From positions 1,116,001 through 1,180,000 of the forward strand of contig CAJFCJ010000003.1 of NCBI GenBank assembly GCA_904063045.1: a stretch of DNA of 64,000 nucleotides. The letters run 5' to 3'. The translations under genes and the position numbers were made by a program. Position 1 is the first letter of the stretch. Every line of letters begins with the position of its first letter. This DNA is from Dimorphilus gyrociliatus. Its lineage: Eukaryota; Annelida; Polychaeta; Dinophilidae. Shown piece after piece: positions 22,863 through 36,330 of this stretch. Below the pieces are notes generated by a model, which saw only the letters and a list, made by a program, of their open reading frames with translations, had not been told where the DNA came from and did no database searches.

Positions 22863-25800
22863 ATGAACGATAATACAGGTAATTAAATACACAATGAAAG
22901 TGTCAAAATGCTAATTGCTGAAATTTTTATCGTTGCTAACTCGCTAATTTTTATCAGATCATTCTACACATGAAAATGATTCGTGCGAAAACGGTTTAGA
23001 TAACTACAGGATGGAAAATTCGGCCACACCTAATTCCAGTTTTAAGGAGGATGATCAATCGATCCTCTGCCAAATTTGCCGTGTATCCATAAAAACAAAC
23101 TACAGCAAAAAACATTTTAAAAGTATTGGTCATACAGTCACAAGTGAGATGCAACGTTTACTTCAAGAGAAGAACGTTCCTGTATCTGATAAATTTCAAT
23201 GTGTTTACCATTTGGAAAGAGATGGGTATCCAACAGCCGACTACCTCCTTCGTCATGTTAAGTCTTATCACAGAGATATGTTTGATCAAATTCGTAATGC
23301 TGCTGGTATACATGACGAAGAAGTTGCTGAGGCTAATCATTCACTTACGGAAGAATGCACTTCATTAGGTAAGCTTTAGGGATACCCTGGTCCAATGTGC
23401 AAATTTTCGAACTCAACTTTGACCTTTCTCCTGGTATGAACTGAGAAAGCTTCAATTTTGATTTCAGCTTCATTTTGGAACTTTCCTTCAAAATTGAAAG
23501 TTTTTATTGAAATTTTCTGGCCAAAAACGTTCTTGATTAATTAATGTTCTTTTAAAAGAACACTTCAAAAAAGAAATTTTTTCCTCTTCGCACTACGTCA
23601 TTTTCCAAATTTTAAATTTTTTTAAAATTTCATATGTAACACAAACAGAATGAATAGTAGCTATCTCCTTAACTTTCTACAACAACAATTTTTATGATCT
23701 GAAAGTGGCAGATTTGTAGACAGGATAGATATGGCTTTGAAAACATTCTTTCAATAATTGTTTACTGAAAATATTGTATGTAATGACTTTTATGAACGCA
23801 AATCGGTATTATAAGTGGCTGTATGTAAGCCATTGTTTATTCAGGGATTTTACAGCTTTTTTCTTTCGTTTTAGAATGTAACCAATCGATCATTTACATT
23901 ACAAGATTTGGGATTTCTGAATAATCAATTGTTAGATATTATAAGCCTGTCCTTAGCAAAAACAATTGATTTCTCCTTCCCTAGTTGCATATATACTTAT
24001 TGAACTCGTCAATTTCTAAATTTTGCTTCTATTCCATAGTTAAAATAATGCTATTTTTTATATAGGTATGGAGGAAGTGGAGAAATATATCCGTGAAGAG
24101 ATAGTATCGGAAGCTGATGAAAAACCTTCAATTGACAATGGTTCTAGTGAAGTTTCTCGACCCATTCCCAAAAGAACGTTTTATTCTTGCAAAAAATGCG
24201 ATAAAAGGTGCTTCAAATATGCTGACGCTTCCAAACACGTTGCCAAAGAACACGATATACCGCGCAGTATGGCTTACAAACATATCTTTTGTCCCAAAGG
24301 CTCTGGTTTGAACTCAAAACAGGTTTGTTGACATTTGTATTGAACATAGTTTAGTTTAATGTATAAATATAAACTCTCATTATCATAACATTTTATTTCT
24401 ATTCATCATGGGACACAACAGCAGATATCATTATCTCAAACTATTTGAAACTAAATAGCTGAAAGAATAATTAATTTAAAATAAATCCGTGTCCCATTCA
24501 GAAAAAACATGGATATTTTAAATTAATATATTTTGAAATGACAAAATTAAAGTGATAATTTAAACTACTATTGTAGACCTCCAAATCACAAAACAAGTGT
24601 TTACTTCATCAAGAAAGCAACTGAGTGCTTTCCCTATGCCTTTAACCTAATTTTTGTTGTATCTAACACACCTGATAACTTTAAACAATGAATGAAAGTG
24701 ATTATGTGGAATGACTGCTATTGCCTATAGCTATTAAACTTTGAGCAAAAGTAATCTCCACTAATCATGATATAATCAATTCAACCATATAAACTCATTG
24801 CTATAAACTTTATAGCTGTTAGAGTTTACAACATGTCAGAATTTTGAATTTAAAGTCTTAACAAAAGAACACATTCGTTATTTAAAGTTGCTAACCCTTT
24901 AAATATCATAACCATTTGCTGCCCTTGCTTCTTTTAACTTCCTAAATGTTCAGGTAAAGGCCAGAGAAAATTTGTTACGAGTTTACAAGTCTCGGGAGCC
25001 GAAAAATGTTAAGTACGTTGAAAAGTGCCTAAGTCTTGAACATCAACGTTATAAGGAATTTCCGAAAAATGCTGATGATGGAAAGACGAAGCTATTCTGT
25101 TCCTTCTGCGATTTGAAATGTGACGTTCCAAGCATGTCTTTACATATCTATTCTCAAAAACACTCTCTGTGCTTCTTCACGGAAGACTACAGAAAAAAGA
25201 ATAGTATTACCGATAAATTTGAACATTATGCCGAATCAGCCGTCCAAACAAGAAATTTCGACGTATCAATTACTGATTCAGATCCTCCTCCCATTGAGGA
25301 AAATTCCCCTATTATAGAGGAGAAAAGCCCAGAGGAGACAAAAAAAGAAATTCTTAAGAAAAAGTTTCGAGGAAAATACATTACTAAGAACTCTATACCA
25401 GGAAGTTGGCAATACAATGTCAGGTATGAAAATCGAGACAATATACAACATTCTGTTGAATGTAAAAAGTTTAATTTTATTTTTCTATTCAGACTTCTGA
25501 AGATGCACGCAAAGAGACCTTACAGTCAAACCTACGTGGATACTGAGAGATTGACTCTGGATTATTACGAGTCATTTGAACCAAAGAACTATGAATATGT
25601 TGTGAAGATGCTCGACTTGGAAAAACAAAAAATTTATGAAAAGCAACAAGCCCTTGGAACAAATAAGTCTCAGCCGATAAGTGCTATACATCAACGATGT
25701 AAATATTGTTCTAAATCTATGGCATTTTACGAATATAAAAGACACGTATTTGGGATGCTTCATAGTCGACAATTTTTTACGGAGGAGTTCAGAAAAGACT

Positions 25801-27464
25801 ATGCCGTTGCCGAAAGTTTTACACCGTATACACCGGAGGAAATACAGCAGGAAAATGCTAAGCGATTCCCTGTTGATGGGGTCAAATTCGTTTACAGAAG
25901 TCTTTCGAATGATGTACCTACAAATGATAATAATATGGATGATAGTCCTACTGAGAGACCGAGTAGAAAGAGAAAGAATGCTTGGCTAGAGCAAAGCGGA
26001 GAATGGGAGCTAGGTATACTTATATATTTTTCATTCAAATGTTCGTCATTAGCTCTCGGTTCATTTACTCTCTATATCTTTGATGGTTCGAAAGAAGTTT
26101 CTTCTCTTTTTATTTTACCAAAAAAAGGATTATCTTAGTTCTCCTTGCCTTTGGAATTCCATTTAACCGTCAGTAATATTTCTTTCATCTATTCAGACGG
26201 GAAAAATCATTAGAGATTTTCGTAATACGTTCTCTTCCTTTTAAAGTCAGCTCTATTAAAGAGAAGAATTTCTATTCTAAATGAAAGATATGTCATATTT
26301 TCTCTTTTCTCCAGGTCAAGAAGACAACTCAAGGGTATTTTCTAGGGCAGGAAGAGGGCAAAATTCTAGGAATCCAGAAGAAGGCCAGAGTTCGAACAAA
26401 TTTGACGAAATTAATATTTCCCCTAAAAGACGATTTATTGAACCTCAAGCTAAAAATGAGTTAACAGAGTCCAAAATTCAGCTAATAAAGCGCATAAATT
26501 CCGCCCAATGCAAACTGGCAAAGTTGTCAGAAAAAATTTTAACTGACGAGGAAAGGACTTTGAAAAAGAATGATATTGAAAGTCTTCTTGCTGTTTTTGA
26601 ATCAAACATTGATGGAGTTTTGATTACCAAAAAGCTTGATAGGTCTCCAGGTGCAAGGCTAAGAAATTTAAGCAGTGATGACCCCAATGAGTTAAGAAAA
26701 GAAGAATTTTTTGGATCGCTAAGATTAAATATGAATAAAAGTGCTTTCAACATGAACAATAATAATGGTAGTGAAGAACCGAGAAAGAACTCCCAAGCAA
26801 AAAACACAGCCAGGAAATCAACATCCTCATATGTACCTCAGATAGCTAATCAAGAACAAAAGATGTCAGATGACGAAGAAGAGGAAGAAGACAACGATGA
26901 TGATGATGCACCTACTGTCTCAGTTGAGACGAAACGAAAAGATTTAAAAGGGAGAAGAGGACCCAGTGAAGAGCATCGTTTCATATCACCTCCACCACCC
27001 TTATTGAACATGGACTACCATCGAGGAGGACCAAGTGGTAGTTACTTCAGAGACTATAGGGATCCTTACTACGACTATTTTTATCGAGGAAATGGGAGAC
27101 GGTCAGAAGAGTATTACCCTCCTCCACCACCTCCTGGATATTACATGCCTTACTATAGGTATTATATAGTAAAGGGATTTTTTCAGATAAAATTCTTATT
27201 AAATTTCTATCAATAAAAATACTTTTTTTGAAATATAGGGGCTACGAACCAAGAAGACACTCGGATTTTTATCCCAATCGTGACCAACGAAAGGATGAGT
27301 ACGTTTTACCTTCCTATTTAAAATTAATTTTATATTTTGTTAATTCTGAATAATTTATCAGAAATAAAAGATCATCTTTACATAACTACAAAGACGTTGA
27401 AGTGATTGATGGAGAAGGCAAAAGATCTTCTTCAGTTGTTAAAATTGAAGTTGACTCTGATTAA
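22863..27464 (+). CDS. Large multi-finger zinc-finger protein with internally repeated module; family not recognised
   Basis: Exons: 22863-22878, 22958-23368, 24066-24322, 24954-25423, 25493-26013, 26315-27158, 27239-27298 and 27362-27464. They give 893 residues with all phases consistent. Finger-like pairs: C43/C46 with H58/H64 (CX2C-X11-H-X5-H, U1/matrin-like); C184/C187 with HVAKEH; C277/C280 with H-X5-H; C454/C457 with H-X5-H. The last two belong to a repeated module: (S/F)EPKN then YV, a helix, the finger, then FFTE(D/E)(Y/F)RK. The C-terminal third is disordered: EEEEEDNDDDD, an R/G/Y-rich stretch (HRGGPSGSYFRDYRD) and PPPPPPGYYMPYYR. It ends VVKIEVDSD, which contains VKIE, a SUMO-type site (hydrophobic-K-x-E). 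This suggests a nuclear nucleic-acid-binding protein, but no named orthologue is offered. If the 16-bp first exon is wrong, an in-frame ATG at 23011 (M24) could be the start. The introns at 23369-24065 and 24323-24953 contain nothing else recognised. Confidence 0.85.
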
Positions 27465-29690
27465 GAAAATTTTCCAAAAGGTATATTTTCTATCGTAGAT
27501 TAAACTCTGAAAAACTGAGTTAATTTTTCTGATCTTGAATCAATTAAGAACAGAAGAGATAAGAAATTGGTTACATTGGTATATTTTTTTAAAATGCTTA
27601 CTGGAAGAAAGTTAGAAATGATTATCCACAAAATATTTACTAGATGTAAGGAAAGTTTACAATTTTTTTTCTGCTGGATGCATTTATGTTCATTTTAAAT
27701 AGAATTTAATTTCCGTTTTCGTCTACTCTCTTGTTAAATTTATGTTTTTTCGTATAATTTTCGTATCACACGTTTATTGGCTATTTTGAAGATAATTGAG
27801 TGAGAAATATAGCATCGTAGAAAAAGTACTAACCTGATAGAGAAAGCATGATTCTTTCTTATTAACAATTTTTTTATTGATTAATTCGTTTTATAATGCT
27901 TTTTTGTATAAATTCTAAAAATCAAGCTGTTAAGGGGCGTTTATATATATAAAATTATATATATATATAAATGATATGAGTTCATGATATATATATATAT
28001 ATATAATATATATATATATATATCAATTCTTCTGTTATATTTTAATGAGAAACTTTTTTTTAATTACTTAAAAGATAGTTTATTTAATTATATATTTGTT
28101 TGACTAAAGAGAGATCTCAAATAAAAAGTAAACATTTAGATTTAAAACTAGTTTAATGTGAGATTTCTTGAGCCTATTTTTAAGTACTTTTTTTCTCATA
28201 ATATATTTTGTAAAAGAAGCATATGTGAGAATAAATGTCATATCTTGGATACTTTCAAAATAGCCATGATTGCTTTTGTGAGCTATTTCCCAGTTAAATT
28301 TATTGATGAAAACCAGTTTTTTCAAATCTTTATTTATATTCTGATAGTTATTTACGTACATGTGCATTAATATATATTTATTCACAATTATGTACTGGTA
28401 TTAAAGCATATATGTTTATATGTTGAATGTACTTGTACATATGTATGGTATATCTTGATGTGTTTTGTGAATATTTTTTAACACTTTGGATAGAATAGAC
28501 ATGCGTAAAAATGAACAAGCCAGAAGATAAAAGTGCTTCAACTAATCTCATTTTTGAATTAGTTTCTTTACGTTAGTGATTACAGTAGAGAGATTTTTTT
28601 TACTAACTTAACGATAAAACGTGTACTCGTCTACTGACAAGAAATGTCGTCGTATTTAATTATGCTTTTATCATTACGAGATTCTAAGATTTATTAATAC
28701 TTGAAATGCTTGATAGTTATCGTTTCAATTAAATTGTGTAATCGTATTGAACATTTAATAGTCATTTTGTTACTGTAATCTTAAGTCTATTCTAAAGCCA
28801 GAAACTAATCTTGGATTTTTTTTTCATTAGCTAAGTTCAACATTATAGAAAATATTCTTTTGAAAATTTTTGTAACAATTTCAGATTTTTAGATTAAACG
28901 AAAAATAAAGATTATAAAAAAAGACATGATGACGATTTTTTAATATTAATCTTTATAAAGCAAATAATTTCTTTTTTAATTCTGTATAACATAAGTGAAG
29001 GAACGCTTTTTTTTCACATAGTCAATTTCATTTCATTCGTTTTTTTCCCTTCTTAACAAACGAATAAATCGTTCACGAACCAAACAATAGACAATTGTGT
29101 ACGAATAAGTTTTCGACAATGTAAGATTTCTTATAAGATTCTTAATATAATAGCCAATCGAAAACGTTTGTCACGTGATCAATCAGAGTGTATTTCGATT
29201 TTTTAGTATTTAAGGAAAATTATTTGGAATTTGGAAATAGATAAAAAGAATTTTTTTAAAAGACGGCATCTGTTTCCTTTATATCAATGATAACTTCATT
29301 TTATGACTCAGTGTTTATCAAATACATGATAGAAACAGGCAAATTTTACATATTCTCTGGTTGAATTGGTAATTGACTGATTTTTTTAAAAAGTGAAAGA
29401 AAAGAGTATTGTTATCCAAGAAAAAAAAGTATTATATTGAAGCATTGAAGACGAAAGAAATATTTCTTCTTTTTACTGGTTTGTCTATAATTCAGTATTA
29501 AAGATAAAGGGAGAAAAGAAGGATACAAAGAACGGGCTATTATTGTAAAATAAATACAATATACAGCTTTTAAAAATGATAAAATTGATTCACCATTATG
29601 AAATAGGAATAAAATAACATAGACGTTCCAATTTCATGATTTTCTTTATTATGGAGAGAATTAACAAGGTAGACTATCCTCTTAAGGGCA
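27465..29690. other. Zinc-finger gene 3' UTR and AT-rich intergenic sequence
   Basis: No coding signal. A broken TA microsatellite covers 27940-28023. Overlapping open frames on both strands near 28104-28385 are AT-rich and unlike known proteins. TCACGTGA occurs at 29171-29178, followed two bases later by CAATCA. Confidence 0.45.
27940..28023 (+). repeat. Interrupted (TA)n microsatellite
   Basis: Three TA runs separated by AAAAT, AAATGATATGAGTTCATG and AATA. Confidence 0.9.
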
Positions 29691-29749
29691 TATAAGAGTC
29701 ATTTTACGTTTCTTTCACATATATGCATACATTTATTGTATACGCATGT

Positions 29750-30280
29750 ACGTTAAGCTTTTGAGGTTTAGTAATTGATCTCTAGGGTTGCGGGTTGCTT
29801 CGCCAGCTTCTGGGATAAACAGAATGAGCTCGACAAAGGCACTCATTAATCGAATTATAACAGGAAGTGTTAGGAAAGCGGAGGTGTTGGTGTGAAAATT
29901 ACTGTAAAGATGGCGCTGATGTTAGGCCTTTTCTTCTTACGTATTAAATCCCCCTCCTCGAAAATAAAAGAAAGAAAGTATAAAGGAGAACGACTGGCTA
30001 TGACGTTTTCTATTCGTTCGGTCACGGCTGTACAACAGGAGAAATGTACCCTCGGGCGATTAGGAGGTTAGACGGTTCAAAGAAACCGTGGACAATACCG
30101 GGAAAGAGGAAGGAAGAGGGCAAAGGGGTAGACAAAAGTAGAAAATGAGACCGAAGGAAAAAAGAGGGAGGAGTGGGGAATCTCAGAGAATGTGGAGAAA
30201 GAGCAAAATAGATAAGAGAGAAAGAGAATGCGAGAGATAGAAAGAGAGTAAGAGAGAGGATGGGGGAAAAGAGAGAGAGA
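29750..30280. promoter_or_regulatory. CpG-containing island at the left edge of the gene-free region
   Basis: Visibly richer in G+C than its flanks. It contains AGATGGCGC (29908-29916, CTCF-like in many invertebrates) and then a purine-rich GGA/GAGA stretch (30080-30285). No open frame of interest. Candidate regulatory element only. Confidence 0.3.
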
Positions 30281-30809
30281 CGCGGTTAGAGCAATAATCT
30301 ATAAAGCTAACATAATCAGTTATCCTTTCACACTTCTTCTAAGCGTCTATTGTGCACCAGCCTCTTCAGCCGGTGCCAGACGATTACAGTCTTTTCACAG
30401 CGCATTGCCGTTCTTCTGTTGGCGGCTAGATGTTATAAATTTTGCAATATTCGCAGCAGTCTATTGCTATTTGTATTAAAAGGAGAGTCAGCCATAATTT
30501 CGATGAGATTCAAGAACTTTCTCTTTTCCAAGAAAAATGAATGAAAAGGACAAAAATAGAATGTTCTTCAGAGAAGATGTATCAGTAATTTGCAAAATTT
30601 TGCAGTTGGAGACTAAATACGGAAATTTTAGCTTGGAAAAGAATATAGTTATCAAAGAGAAATAACTACGCTTTTATTTACCGCATTTGTATAGAATAAG
30701 GCAATAAGCTGCTGCATTATTTATGGCCTTATATTATGGAAGGGGAAGAGGAAGGAAAAATGAAGATTAAACCTCTTTACAATATGTATAAATAAATAAA
30801 TAAACATGT

Positions 30810-30813
<4 letters not shown>

Positions 30814-30850
<37 letters not shown>
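30814..30850 (+). repeat. (TA)n microsatellite
   Basis: Uninterrupted TA run within AT-rich sequence (30590-32030) that otherwise shows no gene. A second TA run lies at 31502-31528. Confidence 0.95.
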
Positions 30851-30853
<3 letters not shown>

Positions 30854-31494
30854 CATTCTTACTGTATACACTATCGTTTATTATCCATCTTTAATGGTCC
30901 AACTTAATTACAACTTGAAAAATTAATTACAATTTAAATGTATGTCAGTCTTTAGTAAGAAAATTATCATAGGAACTGCCTGTCGCTAGGAAATTGGAGT
31001 ATTTTTTCTGTCAATCGTTCTTTTCACGAAGCATTCAATCAATATTTAAGTTTCCGTCACGTTACGCTATTGTTGCAGAGGGAAACACTGCAGAGCAAAT
31101 ACTGTTTAAGCCTATATATAACCGATAATTTCATGTCGAAATCTATAAAATTTTCTAGAGAATATTGATTAGTATTGAAAATGAAAAGAAAAGTTTTTTG
31201 ATTTTTTTTTTTTAACTTTAATTTATTCTTTTATTTTTCGTTTTCTTTTAAATTAGAAATTTCTCTTTATTTAAATAATTAGAAAATGAAAGTAAATAAT
31301 TCAATATTTTAATTTTTTGGAATATTAATATTAATATATCTATTGAAAAATTATAACAAAAGAAAAAAAAGAAAAAGTACCATATTGAAGGAAAATGGAA
31401 AAAGTCAAAGAAGATAGAAAGGGAAGGAAAAGTAAAGAAGAAGAATGAGTTAGATTTTTCTTGGTGCAGTATTTATATATTCTCTATGTTTTAT

Positions 31495-31531
<37 letters not shown>

Positions 31532-32399
31532 AATACACTCTGTACACAGTATATAGATACAAAATGTACTTCTACAAAAGAAATGTTTGTATTGTTATAC
31601 GTTCTGGCATTATTGTTCCTATTAATTGGGTTTGAAATATCAATGTATAAATATTTAACTTAGGCGTTTTATAAAAAGGGAAAATGTAGAAAGTAAATTT
31701 ACAGAGTTGTTTACAAATTGTTACATACCTTGTTAAAAAAAAAAAAGAAATAGAGCAAAGAACTGATAAAAGATGGAAGAGAGAAGTAAGAGAATGAGAG
31801 GAAAGCTAAAGATTTTTATTTTAAACTGTTTGTTAATTTTAGTAATTTGACCTAGGTCTTTAAAACGAATATTAATGATTAAATTATGCTGGAGATTTTA
31901 ATGCATAAAATATAACTAGATTTATACACTATATACAAGGTATTCAGTATGTATATATGTTTATATATCAATATTTAACTATGTATATATATAAGTATAT
32001 ATCAATTTAATCAAAATTTCCAGTATATTTACTTTTTACATGTGGAATAATTTATCGGCAAAGTTATTAGATTATTTGGACTATCCTTTTGTTACCTATA
32101 CAAACTGGAAAACGTGTTGCCGCACTCTATTATCGCATAAGGCCTATAAATCCCATTCAAAAGATATAAATTCTGTTAAAAATCGAACTTTTGTGCTCTC
32201 ACGACAAAAATGCAAAAAAAGGTGTCAAGTACATAGTTGTGTATATAATATAAGTAAGCATTCTTATTTTTTTATATATATTTATCAGCGAGTTTACATG
32301 TATATAAACTCAGTTATCTTTATTTATGCTTATAAATGTAAGAATGAATGGCATAAATATAAGCAACTATACTTATACATTTTATATAAAAGAATCACA

Positions 32400-33340
32400 A
32401 GCGGCGGCGTCTAAAAATCTGCAATGCGGCAATAACGAGCGGGATGAATGGCAAAAGGGCTGGACGGCCGTATGAAAAGGTGTCGATGCAAACAAAAGCG
32501 GCTAGCCCACTCGGAATTCGACGCACGTCTCAAGCTCGAGCGTCTCTTTTCAATAGAGGCCGTGACGGTCGTTTGAGTGCTTTGCACATATTCCGATTGA
32601 GGTTTAGTCGACGTGAAAATAGTCTTCGCCCCGCATATATTTTCAGGGATAGTAGGCAGTTAGTTGGGAACGACAGTTTTTCTTTTATAGGCCTATAATC
32701 TCTTTTATAATTCCCTTCCCACTTTCTCTTTCCTTTTGTACACTTTTGATTGTTCTTTTTTCATTTCATGATCAAATTAATATTTCACTTTCTTCTTCTC
32801 TCTTAGTCAACAAGATTTTAGCCCTTCATAAAAAAATATCCATTCGACCACCAGAGGGCAACAAAACGAGATAAAAGCAGTGGATGATTCTGGAATGAAA
32901 AGGGTTTGGAAGGAAACAAAAAAAAACTGGAAAATTTCGTCCAGTATTTTCTAATGACGTCACACACATATAGGCCCGTTGTGAAAGTCAAGGGGAAAAA
33001 ATCCCGGTTCCGTGCCGCAATTCATCCGCCGCCCTATTCAGAATCGCAGCTCGTTGCAGTCCCATTCATAAACTCAATGCGGATCGTCGGCAGACATTTC
33101 GTATTCTCTATAGTTGAACAATCGACGTCCATTGCCGAGTTTTCTATACAACTTCCGATTCCTGAAACTGGGGGAAAAAAGACGAGAAAAGGAAAAAAAA
33201 AGGGGGGGGGGGTGAAAGATACGAAAACTGAAGAAGAATAAGACTAAACATGATGAAGAAGAAGAAGAAGAGAAAGAAGAGGATAGCAAAAGAGAAAGGG
33301 TGGGAGGGGGAGGAAGGTAAAGAGGAAAAAAGGGAAAAGA
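32400..33340. promoter_or_regulatory. CpG-rich island with CTCF-like and CRE sites, then a purine tract
   Basis: 32400-32660 is CpG-rich. CCACCAGAGGGCA at 32848-32860 matches the core CTCF consensus. A perfect TGACGTCA (CRE/ATF) is at 32955-32962. An A/G-only-like tract follows from about 33170 to 33345 (GAAGAAGAAG, G runs). Open frames here are low-complexity or lack family resemblance. Candidate regulatory or insulator element. Confidence 0.35.
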
Positions 33341-34935
33341 AACTAAGATTCTTTTCATACTATTGTATTTTATTCAAATTTAATCTTTATACATTTTCTA
33401 GTGTAATGCTATTTAATATACTGTTAAGAATAAAGTATATATACTGTTTATACAATTGTATGTTACAGACACTTGTATTTATTTACTAAAATAGAATGTT
33501 ATACATTCTTTTCCACAAACACTCATGAATATTCACTTATTAAGTATATATGTACACACCCACATATACACATTTATATGTATGCTTTCTATTATACATA
33601 TATATATATAGATACAGTATATAGTATATACTATATATATATATACTAAACAATTTTTTTGCTGTACATGAAATCTACATATGCTTTATGCTTCTATTAT
33701 AAGCTATCTCCTTTATAATTTCTCTCTTTTTTATAAAGAACGGCGAAATATTTTCCAATTATTATATTTTATGAGTACGCATGCGCGTAAATTCTGTTCG
33801 AGTGAAAAGGTTTGGCGCGCGTTTTTTGCAGTTGATCGAGTGTGCCTACGACGATCGGATTTCTCTCAGATTTTTTCTCTTTTCTTTATCTTTTATTCTC
33901 AATTTTTTTATCATTTCCTCTCAGCACATTCATTTATAAAAGTGGATATTTATCTTACCAAATTCATCATCTCACAACCTATATATAATCGGATTCTTTA
34001 ATTTACCAACAATGATCATCGAATATATTAAGAAAAAAGTACAAGATAGATTAAAGGATTATTAAACTGGATTTAACAAGGGTAAGAGAATTAATAAATT
34101 AGCACACTGCTGTTGATACAGATCTGTCAATAATTATGTCTAATTAAACGCATTTTTCGATTTAATTAACATCCAAATAATTTCGTTTTGTTCTTTTATT
34201 TCATTTTTTCAATTCAATGTTTACTTTGTTTTCATCTTTTCCTTTAATCGGTAATTTGTTACTTTTCGCTCCTTATCCCTTCCCCATCTTCTCCATCAAT
34301 CTATCTATCTATCTATTTCTGTCTCTCCTCTTTTTATCGTCTTTTTTTTATATGTACATTATTCTTTCTTTCTTTCTACTTTAGTCCCTAATTAAAATTT
34401 TCTAGATAATTTATTCACTTAATCCAAATTAGTTAAAGTCGTTATTTCAAACAAAAAGCAAAAACAAATAATTATACATTCATATATAATTTATAGTGTT
34501 AGTGAAGACTAAAAAAGGCCTATGAATATCAAAATAATACAAATTAACAAAATAAATAAGTATATAAATAAATATAAATACTTAAATATAGAATAAGTAA
34601 TTTGTATATTATCTATCTAGTAGACATAGTATACCGTATAAGTTTTTTTGCAAATAATAATATATTTATAGAACAATCTTTCCTTGCTTCTTTTTAATCC
34701 GACGGAATAATGCTATGTGTATGTGTGTATTCATTTCACTTTTTATACGAAATAAAAAAAAAAAGAAAATAATAAGGGACAATAGAACTTAGTATAGGCC
34801 TAAATAAAGTTTATAATTTTTTTTCATAGTTTTCATCAAAGTACTTTTAAAATATTATACTTTTCTTATAAATTTTCAATAGATTATATATATATATATT
34901 ATATATCATATGTATACTTATACACATAAAAGTGG

Positions 34936-34977
<42 letters not shown>

Positions 34978-35166
34978 AAAGTATTTGTAGGTGAAAGAGG
35001 TAACTTTTCTAAATTCGATTTCTATTTAAAAGAGACGTCATTGGTTTCTTCTTTAGAAGAAAAATGAATAGGGAAAATTTCTAAAAGTAAAAATGGAAGG
35101 ACTATTTCTATACCATTGATTGGTTTGTTATGGAAAAATTTCTGGCTCTCTCTTTCTCCATATACA

Positions 35167-35199
<33 letters not shown>

Positions 35200-35270
35200 G
35201 TGTATATATAACAGTATAACATATATTTTAATATACATATACATATACATATATATATATATATATATAG
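35167..35270 (+). repeat. (TA)n and (TACATA)n microsatellites
   Basis: TA run at 35167-35197, then ATACAT units and a second TA run at 35251-35269. A related GT/TA tract lies at 34937-34972. The flanking 33350-35460 is AT-rich with no gene seen. Confidence 0.9.
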
Positions 35271-35479
35271 TGTAATATTAATAAATAGTATATATATACT
35301 CATTTTAGGACTGTGGAGTAAATGCATTAAAATAGATGCTGTACATTTATGCATAGATATATATTTTTTATAAATTTCGTACAGAACCCTTTTAAAGTAA
35401 CAATTTTTCATTTTACTGGAAAAAAAACAGCAGGGAAGAGGAAAAAAGGGTGAAAGAGAAAGGGTAGCGTTTAATTTTT

Positions 35480-36330
35480 GATGGAGACTATTGTTCGAGT
35501 TTGTATTGTGGTGTTTGTGACGCTTTGAATATCTTCTATTCTCGCATTATAGACGCCGAACAATGCGTTCGTTCAGTTTTATTGTCGGAGTGCGATTGTT
35601 TTCTATACTTTCCCCTAATGAGTTTTTTTTCCTCTTTTTTTACTCCCTCCCACCGTGCCTCCTCACCACAATACCCTCCTTCGCTAGAAACGTCTAGGCG
35701 TCTAAGCGAAAGAATTTCTTGGGCGGCTTTAGCTATGAGAGATGTCAGTGCGGAGTCATTGTTGACGGTAACAATAGCAGGTTGGTAGCAGTCTTAAGAA
35801 GAAGACTTTTATAGATAGAAGAGAGAAGAAAAGTTTTAATCGAAATAATGCCACCTAGTGGTCGAGCGAGGATGCGCAAGCGTCTATAATCTCCACATAA
35901 AACATCAGAGGATTTCTATAACTTCTATTCAATACTTTGTTCGATGACAATGCGTAATCTCGCCTGTTCGATTTCTTTTTTAATTCGAATGTACGTATAC
36001 GCATTGTGGAATAGATAATACATGCGCATAGTGCACAATGCATATAGAATATAGATTATATCATCGGGTCGTCTATTGCAGTAGTGTATGTACTAGAAAA
36101 AATATTCATACAAGATTTATACAAGCGTGTGCGTGTTAAAAGGAAAAAGAAAAGTGAATATTCCGCTCCGGATTGAACGCTATTGTTCGTTCAATTTCCG
36201 ATCGTATCGATACGTTGGCAGTTCGCTTAGTTACTGCACGCTTCTCGGATTTAATTATTAATCGTATTTGTTTATTTATTTTTTTTTCTTTATTGACATC
36301 AACGCCACCAAGCGTTCGAACGGGGATTGT
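35480..36330. promoter_or_regulatory. CpG-containing island with CTCF-like and SOX-like motifs
   Basis: CCACCTAGTGGTCG at 35851-35864 resembles CTCF sites. CTATTGTTC occurs near 35489 and 36182. No conserved reading frame found. The following 36330-37730 is AT-rich, with a TA microsatellite at 37614-37671. Confidence 0.3.

Noticed and set aside
28104-28385. Overlapping 93- and 70-codon frames on opposite strands
   Set aside because: AT-rich, Phe/Ile/Lys-heavy, no family signature. Typical chance frames.
32040-32698. Two open frames of 124 and 84 codons near a CpG-rich island
   Set aside because: No family resemblance, no splice partners, AT-driven composition in the first and no conserved pattern in the second. 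Better read as a regulatory island.
33074-33358. 94-codon serine-rich frame on the minus strand
   Set aside because: It is the complement of a purine tract, hence low complexity.
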